This document shows, piece by piece, positions 13,401-23,393 of a stretch of DNA of 64,000 bases (positions are counted from its first letter, which is position 1; each line of letters begins with the position of its first letter). Made by a program: the position numbers and the translations under genes. The notes under the pieces were generated by a model. The model worked only from the letters and a program-made list of their open reading frames with translations. It searched no databases and was not told where the DNA came from. The DNA is from Hypericum androsaemum (Eukaryota; Streptophyta; Magnoliopsida; Malpighiales; Hypericaceae), in the NCBI GenBank assembly GCA_963995505.1, contig OZ023199.1, positions 4,273,906 to 4,337,905 on the forward strand, in the 5' to 3' direction.

Positions 13401-13913
13401 CAAATCCAATCAGCTCCAGTCAGGAAAGTTTTATCAAATGAAGAGACCAGACCAAAGGACAGGCATGTAATATATAAGCGACAGACAAGGCAGAGCCTAT
13501 ATGGTGGCTGCTTAACGGACAAAATTCAACTAGGCAATCAGTTCACACTTACTGTTCAAGCATCAAGTAGCTCCGCCTTTGAAAGATTTCATTATCTTCC
13601 CCATGAGCATAGTAACAATGTAAAACATCTATGCTTCCCACCTGTTATTGTTTACAGCAAAATTCATAACAGGACAGTATGAAAACATGTTGCAAAGAGC
13701 TGGTATCCAAAACTACGGAAGAAACATGATCAACCTTGAATGCAAAACATTCCGAGTCACAATTTCCAGGTCTAAATAGACTTGATCGTGACAGCAATCA
13801 AGGATTGTAACTTACAGACGTACCTTCAACTTCTCATGAGCTTCCTTCACAGTTTTTCCATCCTTTTTCTTCCTCCAATTATGGCCATCCTTTCGAAAGT
13901 ACCTCAGGACCTT
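10493..13913 (-). pseudogene. Decayed CAMTA copy (unit A)
   Basis: Remnants of the CAMTA gene of unit B are collinear and on the same strand: exon 12 (about 10493-10605), exon 11 (10716-10998), exon 8 (about 11071-11134 and 11618-11910), exon 6 (12205-12331, 127 bp), exon 5 (12875-12917, 43 bp), exon 4 (13553-13641, 89 bp) and part of exon 3 (13824-13913). Exons 9-10 (TIG, most ankyrin, first IQ), exon 7 except its edge, and exons 1-2 are missing. The exon 12 acceptor AG is changed to CG. Exon 11 has a deletion of about 100 bp plus an insertion. Exon 8 has stops and frameshifts and is split by a solo LTR. Exon 4 changes an invariant-looking Trp to Leu. It cannot encode a working factor, though small exons keep their exact lengths. 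Confidence 0.95.
11135..11612. mobile_element. Solo LTR inserted in CAMTA pseudo-exon 8
   Basis: A 478-bp insertion bounded by TGTTGGG and CCCAACA, flanked by the 5-bp direct repeat TTTCA (11130-11134 and 11613-11617). Unit B has the uninterrupted exon at about 35984 (GTTTCATAAC), giving a clean empty site. The insert contains a CT-rich microsatellite near 11360-11395 and a TATTTATAG box near 11440, as expected of a promoter-bearing LTR. No internal domain is present, so it is most likely a recombined solo LTR. Confidence 0.9.
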
Positions 13914-14345
13914 CACAGTCCTAAAGTTTCTAAGTTTGTACTAACAATTCAATTGTGCCAATACTAGTTATTATGTAATAGCTAATTAAACACTTAAGAT
14001 AAAAATACACTTACATATACTATAGTTTGAGCTAATTTACTTTCATATATTTTAGTATAAAACAAATAACATAAGCGAACAAGTTTTGGAGTTTTGACAA
14101 TTTAATGTCATGGACAGATTTCATGAGTGAGTGCTCCACATTATCTCAGATATTCAACGTGGAGTGGCACATCTAGTCCACGTGAAATATTCGAATTGAT
14201 GTAGTGTGCTATGTGATCGGGCAGCAAGAGAAAATTTACATATGTAATTAAAGTGTCAAAATTTCAAATCTTAGTTACTAACCAGCGTTTAGCGTAGTAC
14301 AATGGCTGAGATATCATAGGCAATGAACCATCGAAAGTTTTCCTT

Positions 14346-14458
14346 GAGACTCCCCAGCTACGGTGAATGTTGCTGCAAATGCCACCGTTGCTATCAGGAT
14401 GGCGATCTTGATAGCAACGGTGGCATTTGCAGCAGCGTTCACCGTAGCTGGGGGTCTC
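14346..14458. repeat. Near-perfect loopless inverted repeat
   Basis: Arms 14346-14402 and 14403-14458 are reverse complements with only a handful of mismatches and essentially no spacer. A transcript would fold into a hairpin of about 56 bp. Both arms encode the same piece of a PGG-like membrane segment in opposite orientations. Confidence 0.93.
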
Positions 14459-14590
14459 ATAAGTGACAGCAACAATCCAAGACAAGGAACTCCCATGCTC
14501 CTTCAAAAGGAATACTTTCGATGGTTGCAGCGGTTGGATGTCCCCTTCAACTGCAGCTCTTTGTACATTTTGGGATCCATGAACACCTAA
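14363..14590 (+). pseudogene. PGG-domain (ankyrin/ACD6-like) gene fragment
   Basis: The plus-strand frame reads a hydrophobic segment (IATVAFAAAFTVAGG) followed by a stretch beginning RQGTPMLLQK. This resembles the PGG domain found after ankyrin repeats in plant ACD6-like membrane proteins. The first part is repeated head-to-head on the minus strand (14314-14496). No ankyrin repeats are nearby, so this is a captured or rearranged fragment rather than a gene. The domain call rests on pattern recognition. Confidence 0.55.
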
Positions 14591-15493
14591 CAATCCGGAA
14601 AAAGCCGTTAAGGCCTGACTCGAGTGATAAATGATATAGCACAGATATCCCCCCTCCCATTGCAGTGTCACTAATATTATCAATTTAGAGTTGAGTATAA
14701 TTTTTTATTAAGAGAATTAATAAAAAGTAAAGCCTAAGTGGTCGGCCCGATGCGTTTGCCCAATCTTTTCCATTCTCAGACCTAAAAGCCCTTAACAATT
14801 TCACCAAACCACCAATGTACTACAATTCAACTTCGGAAAATATATACAACAAAAAAGCAACTGCAATTTCCATATCAGCAACCAAACCACAAGAAAATAT
14901 TTAATAAAAAAAGAAAAAAAAAATTGGGAAGATGTAAAACTGTAAGATGAGAACCTCGATCCGGAAGTGTGTGTAATTCCCTTTTTTGTCACTCTTTTTT
15001 TAATCCTCTCTAAAAAGAACCCTAACTTTTAAAAGAGGAAAGAAAAACAGAGAGCGCGAGGAAGAGAAGGGGAATAGAGATGAGGTCTTTGTTTTTCTGT
15101 GGGTTTGGTTAAAAAAACGGGTTGTTTAATTTTCAACACAAGAGTTTTCAAAAAAAAAAAATTCAACACACGTGTCCCACTAGGTTTGTGAATAAATTAT
15201 TGTCTCATAATGAACAAGTTTTATATCTGCCTTTTTCCTAAACATGATGTATTGAAATTATAAGCCCTAAACCCTTCAATTTAAAGAACCAATCTTCAAT
15301 TGGCAAATCCAAACTCTATTTTGGTACCATGGCAAGTATAACCTATCTTCAATAAGTTTATATAACTCTCCCACTCGGGTTTTTTCTACCTTAAGACTAA
15401 CCTAATTAATAAGAGAGAAGAATTGAAAACATCAAAACAACTCCCGACTATATTTATTGGCGATACAAGAGAGAGAGATATGGTTAATATTTA

Positions 15494-16764
15494 GGGCAAA
15501 TTACTCTCAAATCCCTAGCCTTTGGTCACCCTCCCCCTAGGGTCCCTGACTTTTGGAAAAAGATTATCCCATCCCTAAGTTTTGATGATAATAGACTCTC
15601 GAGTCCCTGGGGCCGGAATATTCTCTTTTCTTCGGTGAGCCCCTACTTAAAATGACCAAAATACCCTTCCATTAAAAAAAACTTTCCTTCCCCTTCTTCT
15701 TCCTCCCACCTTCAACCAAAATCAAAACTAAAAAACACATCTAAACATCTTCATCCTTCTACCTAAAGAACATCAAGAATCCAACCCAGAAATTCAAATT
15801 AAACATGAACCCTTCTTCAACCTCTGAATTGCAGAAAAAAATCAACCACACTAACCCAAAAATATTAAATTAAACAAGTAGAATACTCAATTAATTTGAA
15901 CCGCAACTTGGGTTTGTATTCTTTACCTTTTATTTTCCTCTATTCTCAAATCACAATTTATCCCAAATATAATAGGACCTAGAGTTTTGTACTAGGAAAC
16001 AAGTTTATGTCCATTTAAGCATGTACCAAATTCCACATTCTAGCAAATGTATCCAGGTAATATATTACGCAAGGAAGTGCTAATTAACTACACATTGGCT
16101 CCTTCACAGAATCAGCCACCGACTTGACAGACGGCTTAGGGTTGGACTCTTCCAAATCGCCAGTTTTGACTTCCCCTCGACCGACCTCACCCATGACCAC
16201 CTGGGCCCAAGGCAGGCTCTTCTCTTTCCTTTTTAAAATGAGGACCATGGTCCCAAAATGAAATCCCATAATGTGGGTTTCTAAAGAGAAGAAATCAGGT
16301 CCCTATGGGATGAAATCCCAGAATATGGTGTTCAAATCTGGGTTCGGGTCGGATGACCTGGTCTGCCTCGAGACCCTCAAATCTGGGTCTGAGTCGGATG
16401 ACCTGGTCTGCCTCTCCCATCGTGTACAAAATCAAAGGATCAGCTCGGGGATCGATTTTCCCTCTTTCAGAATTAGGGTTTCTTCAAATTTTGGTTTTGA
16501 GTTATGGTTGAAGGTTGGGAGGATGTAGATAAGGTGTGTGGAAGAAGAAGGGGAAGAAAAATGAAAGAAATTTTTTGTTTTTAAGTGGGAGGGGTATTTT
16601 GGTCATTTCAAGTGAGGTATCGTCGGAGAATATGGAATATTCCGGCTCCAGGGACCCGAGAGTCTATTATCATCAAAACTTGGGGACGGGATAATCTTTT
16701 TCCAAAAGTCAGGGACCCTAGGGGGAGGATGACCAAAGGCCAGGGACTTAAGAGTAATTTGCCC
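15494..16764. mobile_element. Mutator-like element with long TIRs and 9-bp TSD
   Basis: A 1271-bp element beginning GGGCAAATTACTCT and ending AGAGTAATTTGCCC, with inverted termini that stay similar for about 140 bp. Flanks are the 9-bp duplication TAATATTTA (15485-15493 and 16765-16773), the signature of Mutator-superfamily transposition. Unit A keeps the empty site near 979-987. The interior has only short open frames (16084-16269 -, 16271-16528 +) with no transposase, so it is non-autonomous. It may carry captured host DNA (Pack-MULE style), but I recognise no gene. Confidence 0.93.
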
Positions 16765-16846
16765 TAATATTTAATAAGGAGACAAGGAATACTTAAGGAG
16801 GTGGGTACCTGTGTGGGAGTGTGTGGGGCAGGCAGTTAGTTGCAAG

Positions 16847-18020
16847 GGAAATGGATTCGGATGGGGTTTATTTAATTTTGTACCTGATCGAACGGTTCGG
16901 ATGGAGCGAGGGTTTATTTGTCTTTTTACCCATCTTAGACCCCATATCTCCTTTTGATTTGTTTGGCGCGGATACTGGAGAGAGAAATGTTGAATCTGTT
17001 TAAAAATAAAATCTCTGTAATTTCGCCAGAGAATTGTTTGGGGATTTGATAGCCCAAATAAATATATATATAGTGAGGTTTGGTTATTAGTTGAAGTCGA
17101 CGATTAATTTATATATATATATATACACGGTTAGTTTATATACAAACTAACCCATCCATATAGCTCTTGATTAACTATTTGAATTTAAAATGGTTAATCA
17201 TGTTATGATTAAATGGTTCATGATATTATGATTAAATAGATTAAATTAAATGATTTAATAGTTTGTGATGTTATCATTAAAATGTACGCCCGTTTATATT
17301 AAATGGTATGACCAGTTATATTAAATAGTATGTCCGGTTAAATCAAATAGTATGCCCGGCAATATCAAATGGTATGCCCGATTATATTGAGCGGTATATC
17401 CGTTTATATTAAATGTTATGTCCGGTTAAACTAAATGGTACACCCAAATATATTAAATGGTACGACCTGTTATATTAAATGGTAGGACCGATTTAATTAA
17501 ATGGTATGTCCGAATATTTTAAATAGTATGCCCGGTTAAATTAAATAGTATTTCTGGTTATATCAAACGGTATGCCAAATTATATCAAACGGTATAATCG
17601 TTATATTAAATAGTACGAACAGTTATATTAATTGTACGGTTGTTTAAATTAAATATATATATATATATATATAATAAAAGGACACTAATAACAGTTAAAT
17701 TAAATGGTACGAACAGTTATATTAATTGTACGGTCGATTTTTTTTATCTGGACTAAATTCACGTTTTTCTTTAAAATATAATCGCAGTTTATATGTCACA
17801 TATAGGGTTTTATTTAGATGGCATCACCCATAACAGTTTCTTTATTTGACTTTAATTATGATTAAGAGGATCCCTTAATTCTAGCTTCTCAAAATGGTCC
17901 AGGTCCTCATTTGTCGCGATCCACTTCCTTCTTAAACTAGGGAGTGATTACTATACTGCCCCCTACCTTTTAATCCAGGCCCGTCCTGGAGATACTTGTA
18001 CATGACCGAATCCTGTACCT
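16847..18020. mobile_element. Insertion flanked by a 9-10 bp direct repeat
   Basis: Unit A reads TTAGTTGCAAG followed by TAGTTTT near 1050. Unit B has AGTTGCAAG at 16838-16846 and again at 18021-18029, with 1174 bp between. The target duplication size suggests a Mutator-like insertion, but terminal inverted repeats are weak at best (both ends contain a GGATTCGG-like string in opposite orientation). The interior is dominated by a 22-bp minisatellite. Confidence 0.7.
17276..17735. repeat. 22-bp AT-rich minisatellite
   Basis: About 16-18 imperfect head-to-tail copies of a 22-bp unit whose core is TTAAATGGTATGCCCGGTTA. The array is interrupted near 17655 by a TA microsatellite. Copies vary at several positions, so the array is not very young. 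It lies wholly inside the insertion at 16847-18020. Confidence 0.9.
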
Positions 18021-18041
18021 AGTTGCAAGTAGTTTTTTTTA

Positions 18042-18245
18042 TAGGGTAAATTACCCCTCGTTTCCGATGTTTGATCATCCTATCTCTCGGGTCCCTTGGT
18101 TTCAAAAAATAATTTTATCATCTTTCATTTTTGGTTTTAGATACTCTCGGGTCACTGTTGCCAGAATATGTCATTTTATCCGACAAACCCCCACTTGAAA
18201 TGACCAAAATACTTTCCCACTTAACAAACAAAAAAATTGACAACC
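18042..18245. mobile_element. Truncated Mutator-like terminus
   Basis: This stretch resembles the left end of the element at 15494: a GGTAAATTAC start, a CTCTCGGGTC block, a gap, a GTCACTGTTGCCAGAATAT block, then ACTTGAAATGACCAAAATAC. No matching right end is found, so it is a one-ended relic of the same family. It is absent from the corresponding place in unit A. Confidence 0.7.
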
Positions 18246-18850
18246 TTTTTCAACAGAAATTTAGTAATGTTGCATTCGACCTACATCTCTTGTATTAGTT
18301 GATATTAAGTTTTCGTTGATTGTCAGTTGCAAGTAGGTTTGTCTCTAACAAGTCCACAGTGAACCGAACTCAACTCCAACACCAAACACAAGCCGTTGGA
18401 TTCGTAATGGCGTAGGATTCTCCACTTGGGTTTTGCCTCTTCCTTTTGTATCTTTGCTTGCTTCCTTGCATGGATTTCTCCTCCCTCCCACCCCTAAAAA
18501 TAGTGAATTTGAAAGTCTTTATTTTCTATCATTAGGCCCCAAAAAAAAAAACCATTTGTGCATCTTTTCTTCACAATCACAATACACACTTGAGAGCTTA
18601 TTAGGCTTGCCATTATACCACATTCACTCCCTTTGGCCTACTTTTGTTCTGGTGCATCTGGATCGTCCTCTTGCTTTTAGAATTCCACAGAAAACTGATA
18701 TGGGTTTTATCTCCAATTACTCCTAGAAGAACCAGGTTGGTCCAATCCATGATCTGAAAAGCTTAAGAAGCTTGTTCATCTGATCTGGGAACAGGGGGGT
18801 CCCCTGTTTCTTATAATTCTTGTTGGTGCAATTCTTGATCTGGGGAGACC

Positions 18851-20044
18851 ATGGAGTTGGAAGATCATCATCATAAAGAGATGAGGCATGTGTGCAAGTT
18901 TTGCAGCAAGAGGTTTGGTTGTGGGAGATCATTGGGAGGACACATGAGGTCCCACATGATCAATGACACCTCAGCTATGGCTTCTGATGGTACCAAGCTC
19001 ACCAGGAAGAAGAAGCTCCCTCCTCTCTCCACTTACCACCTCATCTCCAATCCCACCTCCAACAACAAGAATTGTCTTAACACCATCTCTGGCCCTGGAA
19101 CTCCTGGCTATGTCCTGAAGCTCTCTGATCCTCCTCCTCCAAGTGATGATCACAATGATCTTGACAGGTCATGTATGGACAGCCAATCTGACAATGAAAC
19201 TACTCCTCCTGGAAAAAAGAAGAGATCGAAGAGGAGGCGGACAAGGTACACGGGGCCTGCGAATTCTTCGTCGATATCTTTCGCAAACAATGCTTCATCC
19301 TCTGTTTCTGAGATTGAGCAGGAACAGGAAGAGGTTGCTATGTGCTTGATCCTGCTCTCCAGGGATGTTGGTCAATGGGTCGGATCGAATTCTCCGGCCT
19401 TGGATTCATCGGATAATAATAATTCCGTGTCTCTTGGTGAAGCTGATGAGCTGATCAAGAGGAAGTTCATTGATTCTTTCGATCCAGAGATTGAACCCGA
19501 GACCTTGAAGAAGTTCAAGGCCTTGGATGGTGAAGGTGGAAGCACCAAATTTGAGTGCACCACTTGCAACAAGGTGTTCCACTCCTACCAAGCACTAGGT
19601 GACCACAGAGCAAGCCACAAGAACACCAAAGGCTGCTTCGCTTCGAAAATCGACAGCAGCGATAACAGCATCGAAACTGAGAGCTCCCCTGACCAAACTT
19701 CAGACAGCAACAAGCTCACCAACAAGTCCACCACCACCAATGAGGTCCAAGCAGATCAGGTGCTGGATATGGATTGCGAAGACAGGGCCGAGACGAGCAA
19801 CGGGACCCGAAAGAGTAGAACGCACGAGTGCGCGATCTGCCTCAGGGTGTTCCCATCAGGACAAGCGTTGGGAGGCCACAAGAGGGCTCATTTAGTTGGA
19901 ACTCCTTATGATCACAATCATCAGTCTAAAGCCATCCTTGACCTTAATTTTTCTGCTCCAGTTGAGGAAGAGATCAATGGGCTGGTGGGTTTCAATCCTT
20001 GGTGGCTTGGAAGCAACAAAACTGTAAGCCACTGCTTGGATTGA
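18851..20044 (+). CDS. C2H2 zinc-finger protein, ZAT family (unit B, diverged)
   Basis: A 397-residue intronless paralogue of the gene at 1656, open throughout. Finger 1 (C15, C18, H31, H35) and finger 3 (QALGGH) are intact, as is the basic cluster near residues 115-130. Three changes matter. In finger 2 (C236, C239, H252, H256) the QALGGH helix reads QALGDH (Gly251Asp); this motif contacts DNA in the family. The EAR repression motif DLNLP is altered to DLNFS (from residue 364). A 1-bp deletion near the end shifts the frame, so the last residues read KTVSHCLD instead of the unit A tail. Several short in-frame indels also separate the two proteins. It is probably still a nuclear DNA-binding protein, but its repressor activity and target set may have changed. 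Confidence 0.93.
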   Translation: MELEDHHHKEMRHVCKFCSKRFGCGRSLGGHMRSHMINDTSAMASDGTKLTRKKKLPPLSTYHLISNPTSNNKNCLNTISGPGTPGYVLKLSDPPPPSDDHNDLDRSCMDSQSDNETTPPGKKKRSKRRRTRYTGPANSSSISFANNASSSVSEIEQEQEEVAMCLILLSRDVGQWVGSNSPALDSSDNNNSVSLGEADELIKRKFIDSFDPEIEPETLKKFKALDGEGGSTKFECTTCNKVFHSYQALGDHRASHKNTKGCFASKIDSSDNSIETESSPDQTSDSNKLTNKSTTTNEVQADQVLDMDCEDRAETSNGTRKSRTHECAICLRVFPSGQALGGHKRAHLVGTPYDHNHQSKAILDLNFSAPVEEEINGLVGFNPWWLGSNKTVSHCLD

Positions 20045-20047
20045 TCT

Positions 20048-20202
20048 CTAACCGAGTTCTGCTCTAGTCCTCGTCATCACGAGGCCTGCGGCCGCAATCT
20101 CTAACGAGGGTATTCTACACTCGCTACTCAATACAAAGATCATTAAAATTATACTTATAAAAAAGTCCTCATCATCACTGAGCTGTGGTTTCCCTGATAA
20201 GT
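20048..20202. mobile_element. 155-bp insertion after ZAT-B with 7-bp direct repeat
   Basis: Unit A continues from TTGATCT straight into AAGAG after the ZAT stop codon. Unit B has TTGATCT at 20041-20047 and at 20203-20209, enclosing 155 bp. I see no inverted termini or coding potential. The class is unknown; it could be a short non-autonomous element. Confidence 0.6.
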
Positions 20203-22053
20203 TTGATCTAAGAGAGTACAGATTCATTCATTCTTTTACAAATTCTGAAAAATTTCTAAGGAGTTGGGATCTTACCATGTCAATTTGTTTCTTTCACTTC
20301 ACTTCCTATATGTTCACATTTTCCAATTGTTTCTTCTTAGTTATGCTAAGAATAATTTTTATTACTTGCAGTAAAAATACAAAATCACATCTAATATAGT
20401 AGGTGCAAGTGTCAAGTATGTGCTCATTTAATGACATGCTTTAGCTGAAACCATCACGGTGAGTGGACCACTTCATACTTGAATTAACTTAACTACAGAT
20501 TCCGAGTTCAAAAATTCTAAACACGGCAATGTTTGAACTTAGTAGAAATTTTTTTGTTACGATTCGAGATTTTTTCCTACTCGAATCTAAGTTAAATTAC
20601 GAAAAATGTCCAAAAGGGTACTTACGAAAAGATACACCAAAGTCCAACATAATAATTTGCCGTCCCTTAATTGCCGCTACAACCAAATGGTACCAAATTT
20701 GAAGCATCGCTAACCCACTAGTTAGTGCCTTGGCGGCAATTTCCTAATTTCAGCTAAAGACTTTTAGACTTTCTAGAGAAGTCACCAAGAAGATTCCATG
20801 TTTTGTTTTGCATTAGTGGAAGTTCTTTAGCCTAAGAACGAGTTTTAGCTAAATTATAGCAAATGGATTTCAGTAATTTAAAGAAATATAGGGCTGGTAC
20901 TCGGAGAGATTCCTTGTTTTGTTATTATTTACCGAATGATAACGATATAAATTTTTACATGGGTACACAAATTTTGTACCTCCTTTTGAATTTACAATAA
21001 AAATTTTGGCGTAACTACAAAAATTTTGTAAGATTAGAGTGATTTGTAAATGATACAAGTGGGCTCATGATATTCTAGTTATTGAATCCTGCCTAAAATC
21101 AACAGAAAGATATAAAAAAAATTGCCAGCTGGAAAATTCGAATAAACTACAGAAAATATTGAGTCCATCATTTTATTTTACAAGATAATTTTTTTACACC
21201 CAATTATACCTTCCAGGAATTAAAGTATAGACATTTGTCAATTCATAATATTTATGGTGTCATTAAGTCAAATGTAGATTCTATAATTTTATTAATAAAC
21301 ATTACTTATAAAAAATGACTTTTGGCGAGTCCATCATTTTATCTCGAGACAAAGTAGCTTAAGGCCAAATTGGACGGTTTTGCCGGCTCCAGAAAGTGGC
21401 AGTTGATGCCTCTTTATTCGAAGTTTCCAAGTAGAACCAACCACTAATGAGCTTTGGACTAATTGTATTAGGCAATGAGCAACAAGGGGTGTCATGGTTA
21501 TTAAGTCTTAATCGAACTCAATAACAACGTTATTCAAGTGATAAAAGATTTGAATTCTTATAAATATGTTATGAATTCAAGTTATACGAATGTAAATAAA
21601 TCATTGAAAAGCTACTCCGAAATAGAAATTTTGGACCGACCAATCGACCATACTCGACTCTAAATATGACTTTTTTTTAATCGGCTTGAAAAATGACAGA
21701 GCTGCTAGGTGTCAAGGAAGCATGCTTTAATGAAGTGTGATATTCACGTCATCAATTTTTTTTTATTATAAAATTATGGGGTGGGATTTTTCAGATCCAA
21801 GCAAAGAGCTGGAAGATGATGCTTTGGGCATGTCAGTTGAGTCAACTTTACAGCCGAGTCAACCGGACCAACCAACTTAACTATAGATGCCCATTTGTTT
21901 CTACCTATTTGGAAGCCGGATTATTTGGTTGGTTTTAACCGCAAGAATATTTGGTCCGTTTTTTATTTTTCCTATATGGAATCCTTAATGGACATCCTTC
22001 GATGCATCGGATAGAAAATGGGATTGTGTGAAAGAATCACATCAGTCATGTTG

Positions 22054-22406
22054 TGTTAAAACCTAGATATCTAACCTTAAATCTTAAAGAATGAGTAGGT
22101 GAATCATCCACACTTATGAACTAGCCCAACCCGCTTGCAATTTTCGATGTGAGATTCTTTCCAACACGCTCCCTCAAACGAAGTTCATTAGGCTGAAGTT
22201 TGAACGGGCTTGACACGACCTCTTGTGCTTTCAATTGGGCCCGTGCCAGCACAACGGGCCTAGGTCTCGCTTGGGCCTGGCTCTGATACAAATGTTAGAA
22301 TCTCTATATCCAATCCAAAATTTTAAAGCAATGAGTAGGTGGATCATCCACACTTATGAACTAACCCAACTTACTTGCAACTTCCGACGTGGGATTCTGT
22401 CCAATA
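22054..22406 (-). mobile_element. TRIM retrotransposon
   Basis: A 353-bp miniature LTR element read on the minus strand. Terminal direct repeats lie at 22054-22166 and 22293-22406 (113-114 bp). On the minus strand an LTR start TGTTGGA and a TCCCACGTCGG-like motif are visible, as in many plant TRIMs. Next to the right repeat (minus-strand 5' LTR) is a Met-tRNA primer-binding site (TTTGTATCAGAGCC). Next to the left repeat is a purine-rich tract (GTTTGAGGGAGCG). Flanks TGTTG and TGTTA look like a 5-bp target duplication. Unit A lacks it near 4880. Confidence 0.88.
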
Positions 22407-23146
22407 TGTTAGACGAAACATTTGACGCATTTGATCGATTAAATCTTAATTGGTGAATAGAAGATAGAAGAATCTTTTATAAGTCCCGTCATTCTTTTCT
22501 CAAAAGTGAAACGTCATAAATTTATGACTTTATATTGTTCTACCCAATTCAAACTATGAAACAATAATTTATAGTTTATTACAATACTTAATTTATATTC
22601 AATTAGTTAGAAGACATCCCGGCTTGTTTGTCCATTTGAATTTCGCAAGTCGTGGTGTAACTTCTTGCAAGTTGGTCATAAGCTATGCACTTTCCGTTAG
22701 TATTTTATTATAGAGCGAAGTTGATTTTCTATATCATCTGAACCGAATATTTAAACTTGAGAAATTATAGAAAAAAAATTTATAGAGAAAAAGCTACTTA
22801 CATATTGCGTGGATTGGATCATTTTACTTCAATAAATTTTGGTAAAAAGTGCATCGATAATGGACCTTTCGCAATTTTGACACTTTAATTTTCCCTATAT
22901 GTTCGTACATGTGACATGACACATCGACCTTGTCCATGTGGCATCCCAAACAATTTTCTCTCTTTTTTCAATCAAAAAGCATGGGTTAGGAGTGAGCTTC
23001 ATGTTCTCGCCACCATAAATGTTTATACATTAATTAGCGTCATCAACAAGGGAAAATATCTCAATTAGCATGGGAAAATGTTTATACATTATTTCGACAA
23101 GGAATAATATACAGAATTTTTCATTTTTTTTAAGTCTGACCTACCC

Positions 23147-23393
23147 GAGGGCAGATTTGGTAAGGACTAGTTTAGTCTCCACTTATGGAGACTAAAACAA
23201 ACCAATATCACTACACATGAAAATCAATATTACTTCACATACAAACCAATATCACTTCACATGCAAACCAATATCATTTCACATGCAAACCATTATCACC
23301 TGATAGGTTATTGACCATCAGATTTAAAACAATCAAATCTGACGGTCCTAAATTTAGTCCCCACCTGGGGACAAATTTTATTTAGTTCTCACT
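23147..23393. mobile_element. Small insert with end hairpins and a 22-bp repeat
   Basis: Unit A runs from CTACCC directly to AATTAAGC near 5710; unit B has about 247 extra bases here. Near each end is a short hairpin (TAGTCTCC/GGAGACTA on the left, GTCCCC/GGGGAC on the right). Between them at about 23198-23300 are four copies of a 22-bp unit with core AACCAATATCACTTCACATG. The class is unclear. Confidence 0.55.

Larger units (their letters stand above)
640..13913. repeat. Tandem duplication unit A (ZAT + decayed CAMTA)
   Basis: This segment aligns by eye along its length with 15170-38989. Collinear anchors are the ZAT upstream region (650-1300 with 15180-15480 and 18250-18500), the ZAT gene, its 3' flank (2880-5975 with 20210-23640), the spacer (8114-10300 with 23650-25180), and CAMTA exons 12, 11, 8, 6, 5, 4 and part of 3. 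Homology stops inside CAMTA exon 3 near 13913. Two insertions, at 5982-8108 and 11135-11612, are absent from unit B. The spacing and orientation of the two genes are the same in both units. Confidence 0.88.
13914..15170. other. Junction between the two duplication units
   Basis: This 1.25-kb stretch joins the broken CAMTA exon 3 of unit A to the ZAT upstream region of unit B and has no counterpart in either unit. It holds an AT-rich segment (13914-14340), the palindromic PGG-domain fragment (14346-14590), and an unassigned purine-rich end (14700-15170). Confidence 0.65.

Noticed and set aside
17276..17735. CRISPR-like or centromeric satellite array
   Set aside because: Units are contiguous 22-mers without spacers, too few and too short for a centromeric satellite, and confined to one insertion.
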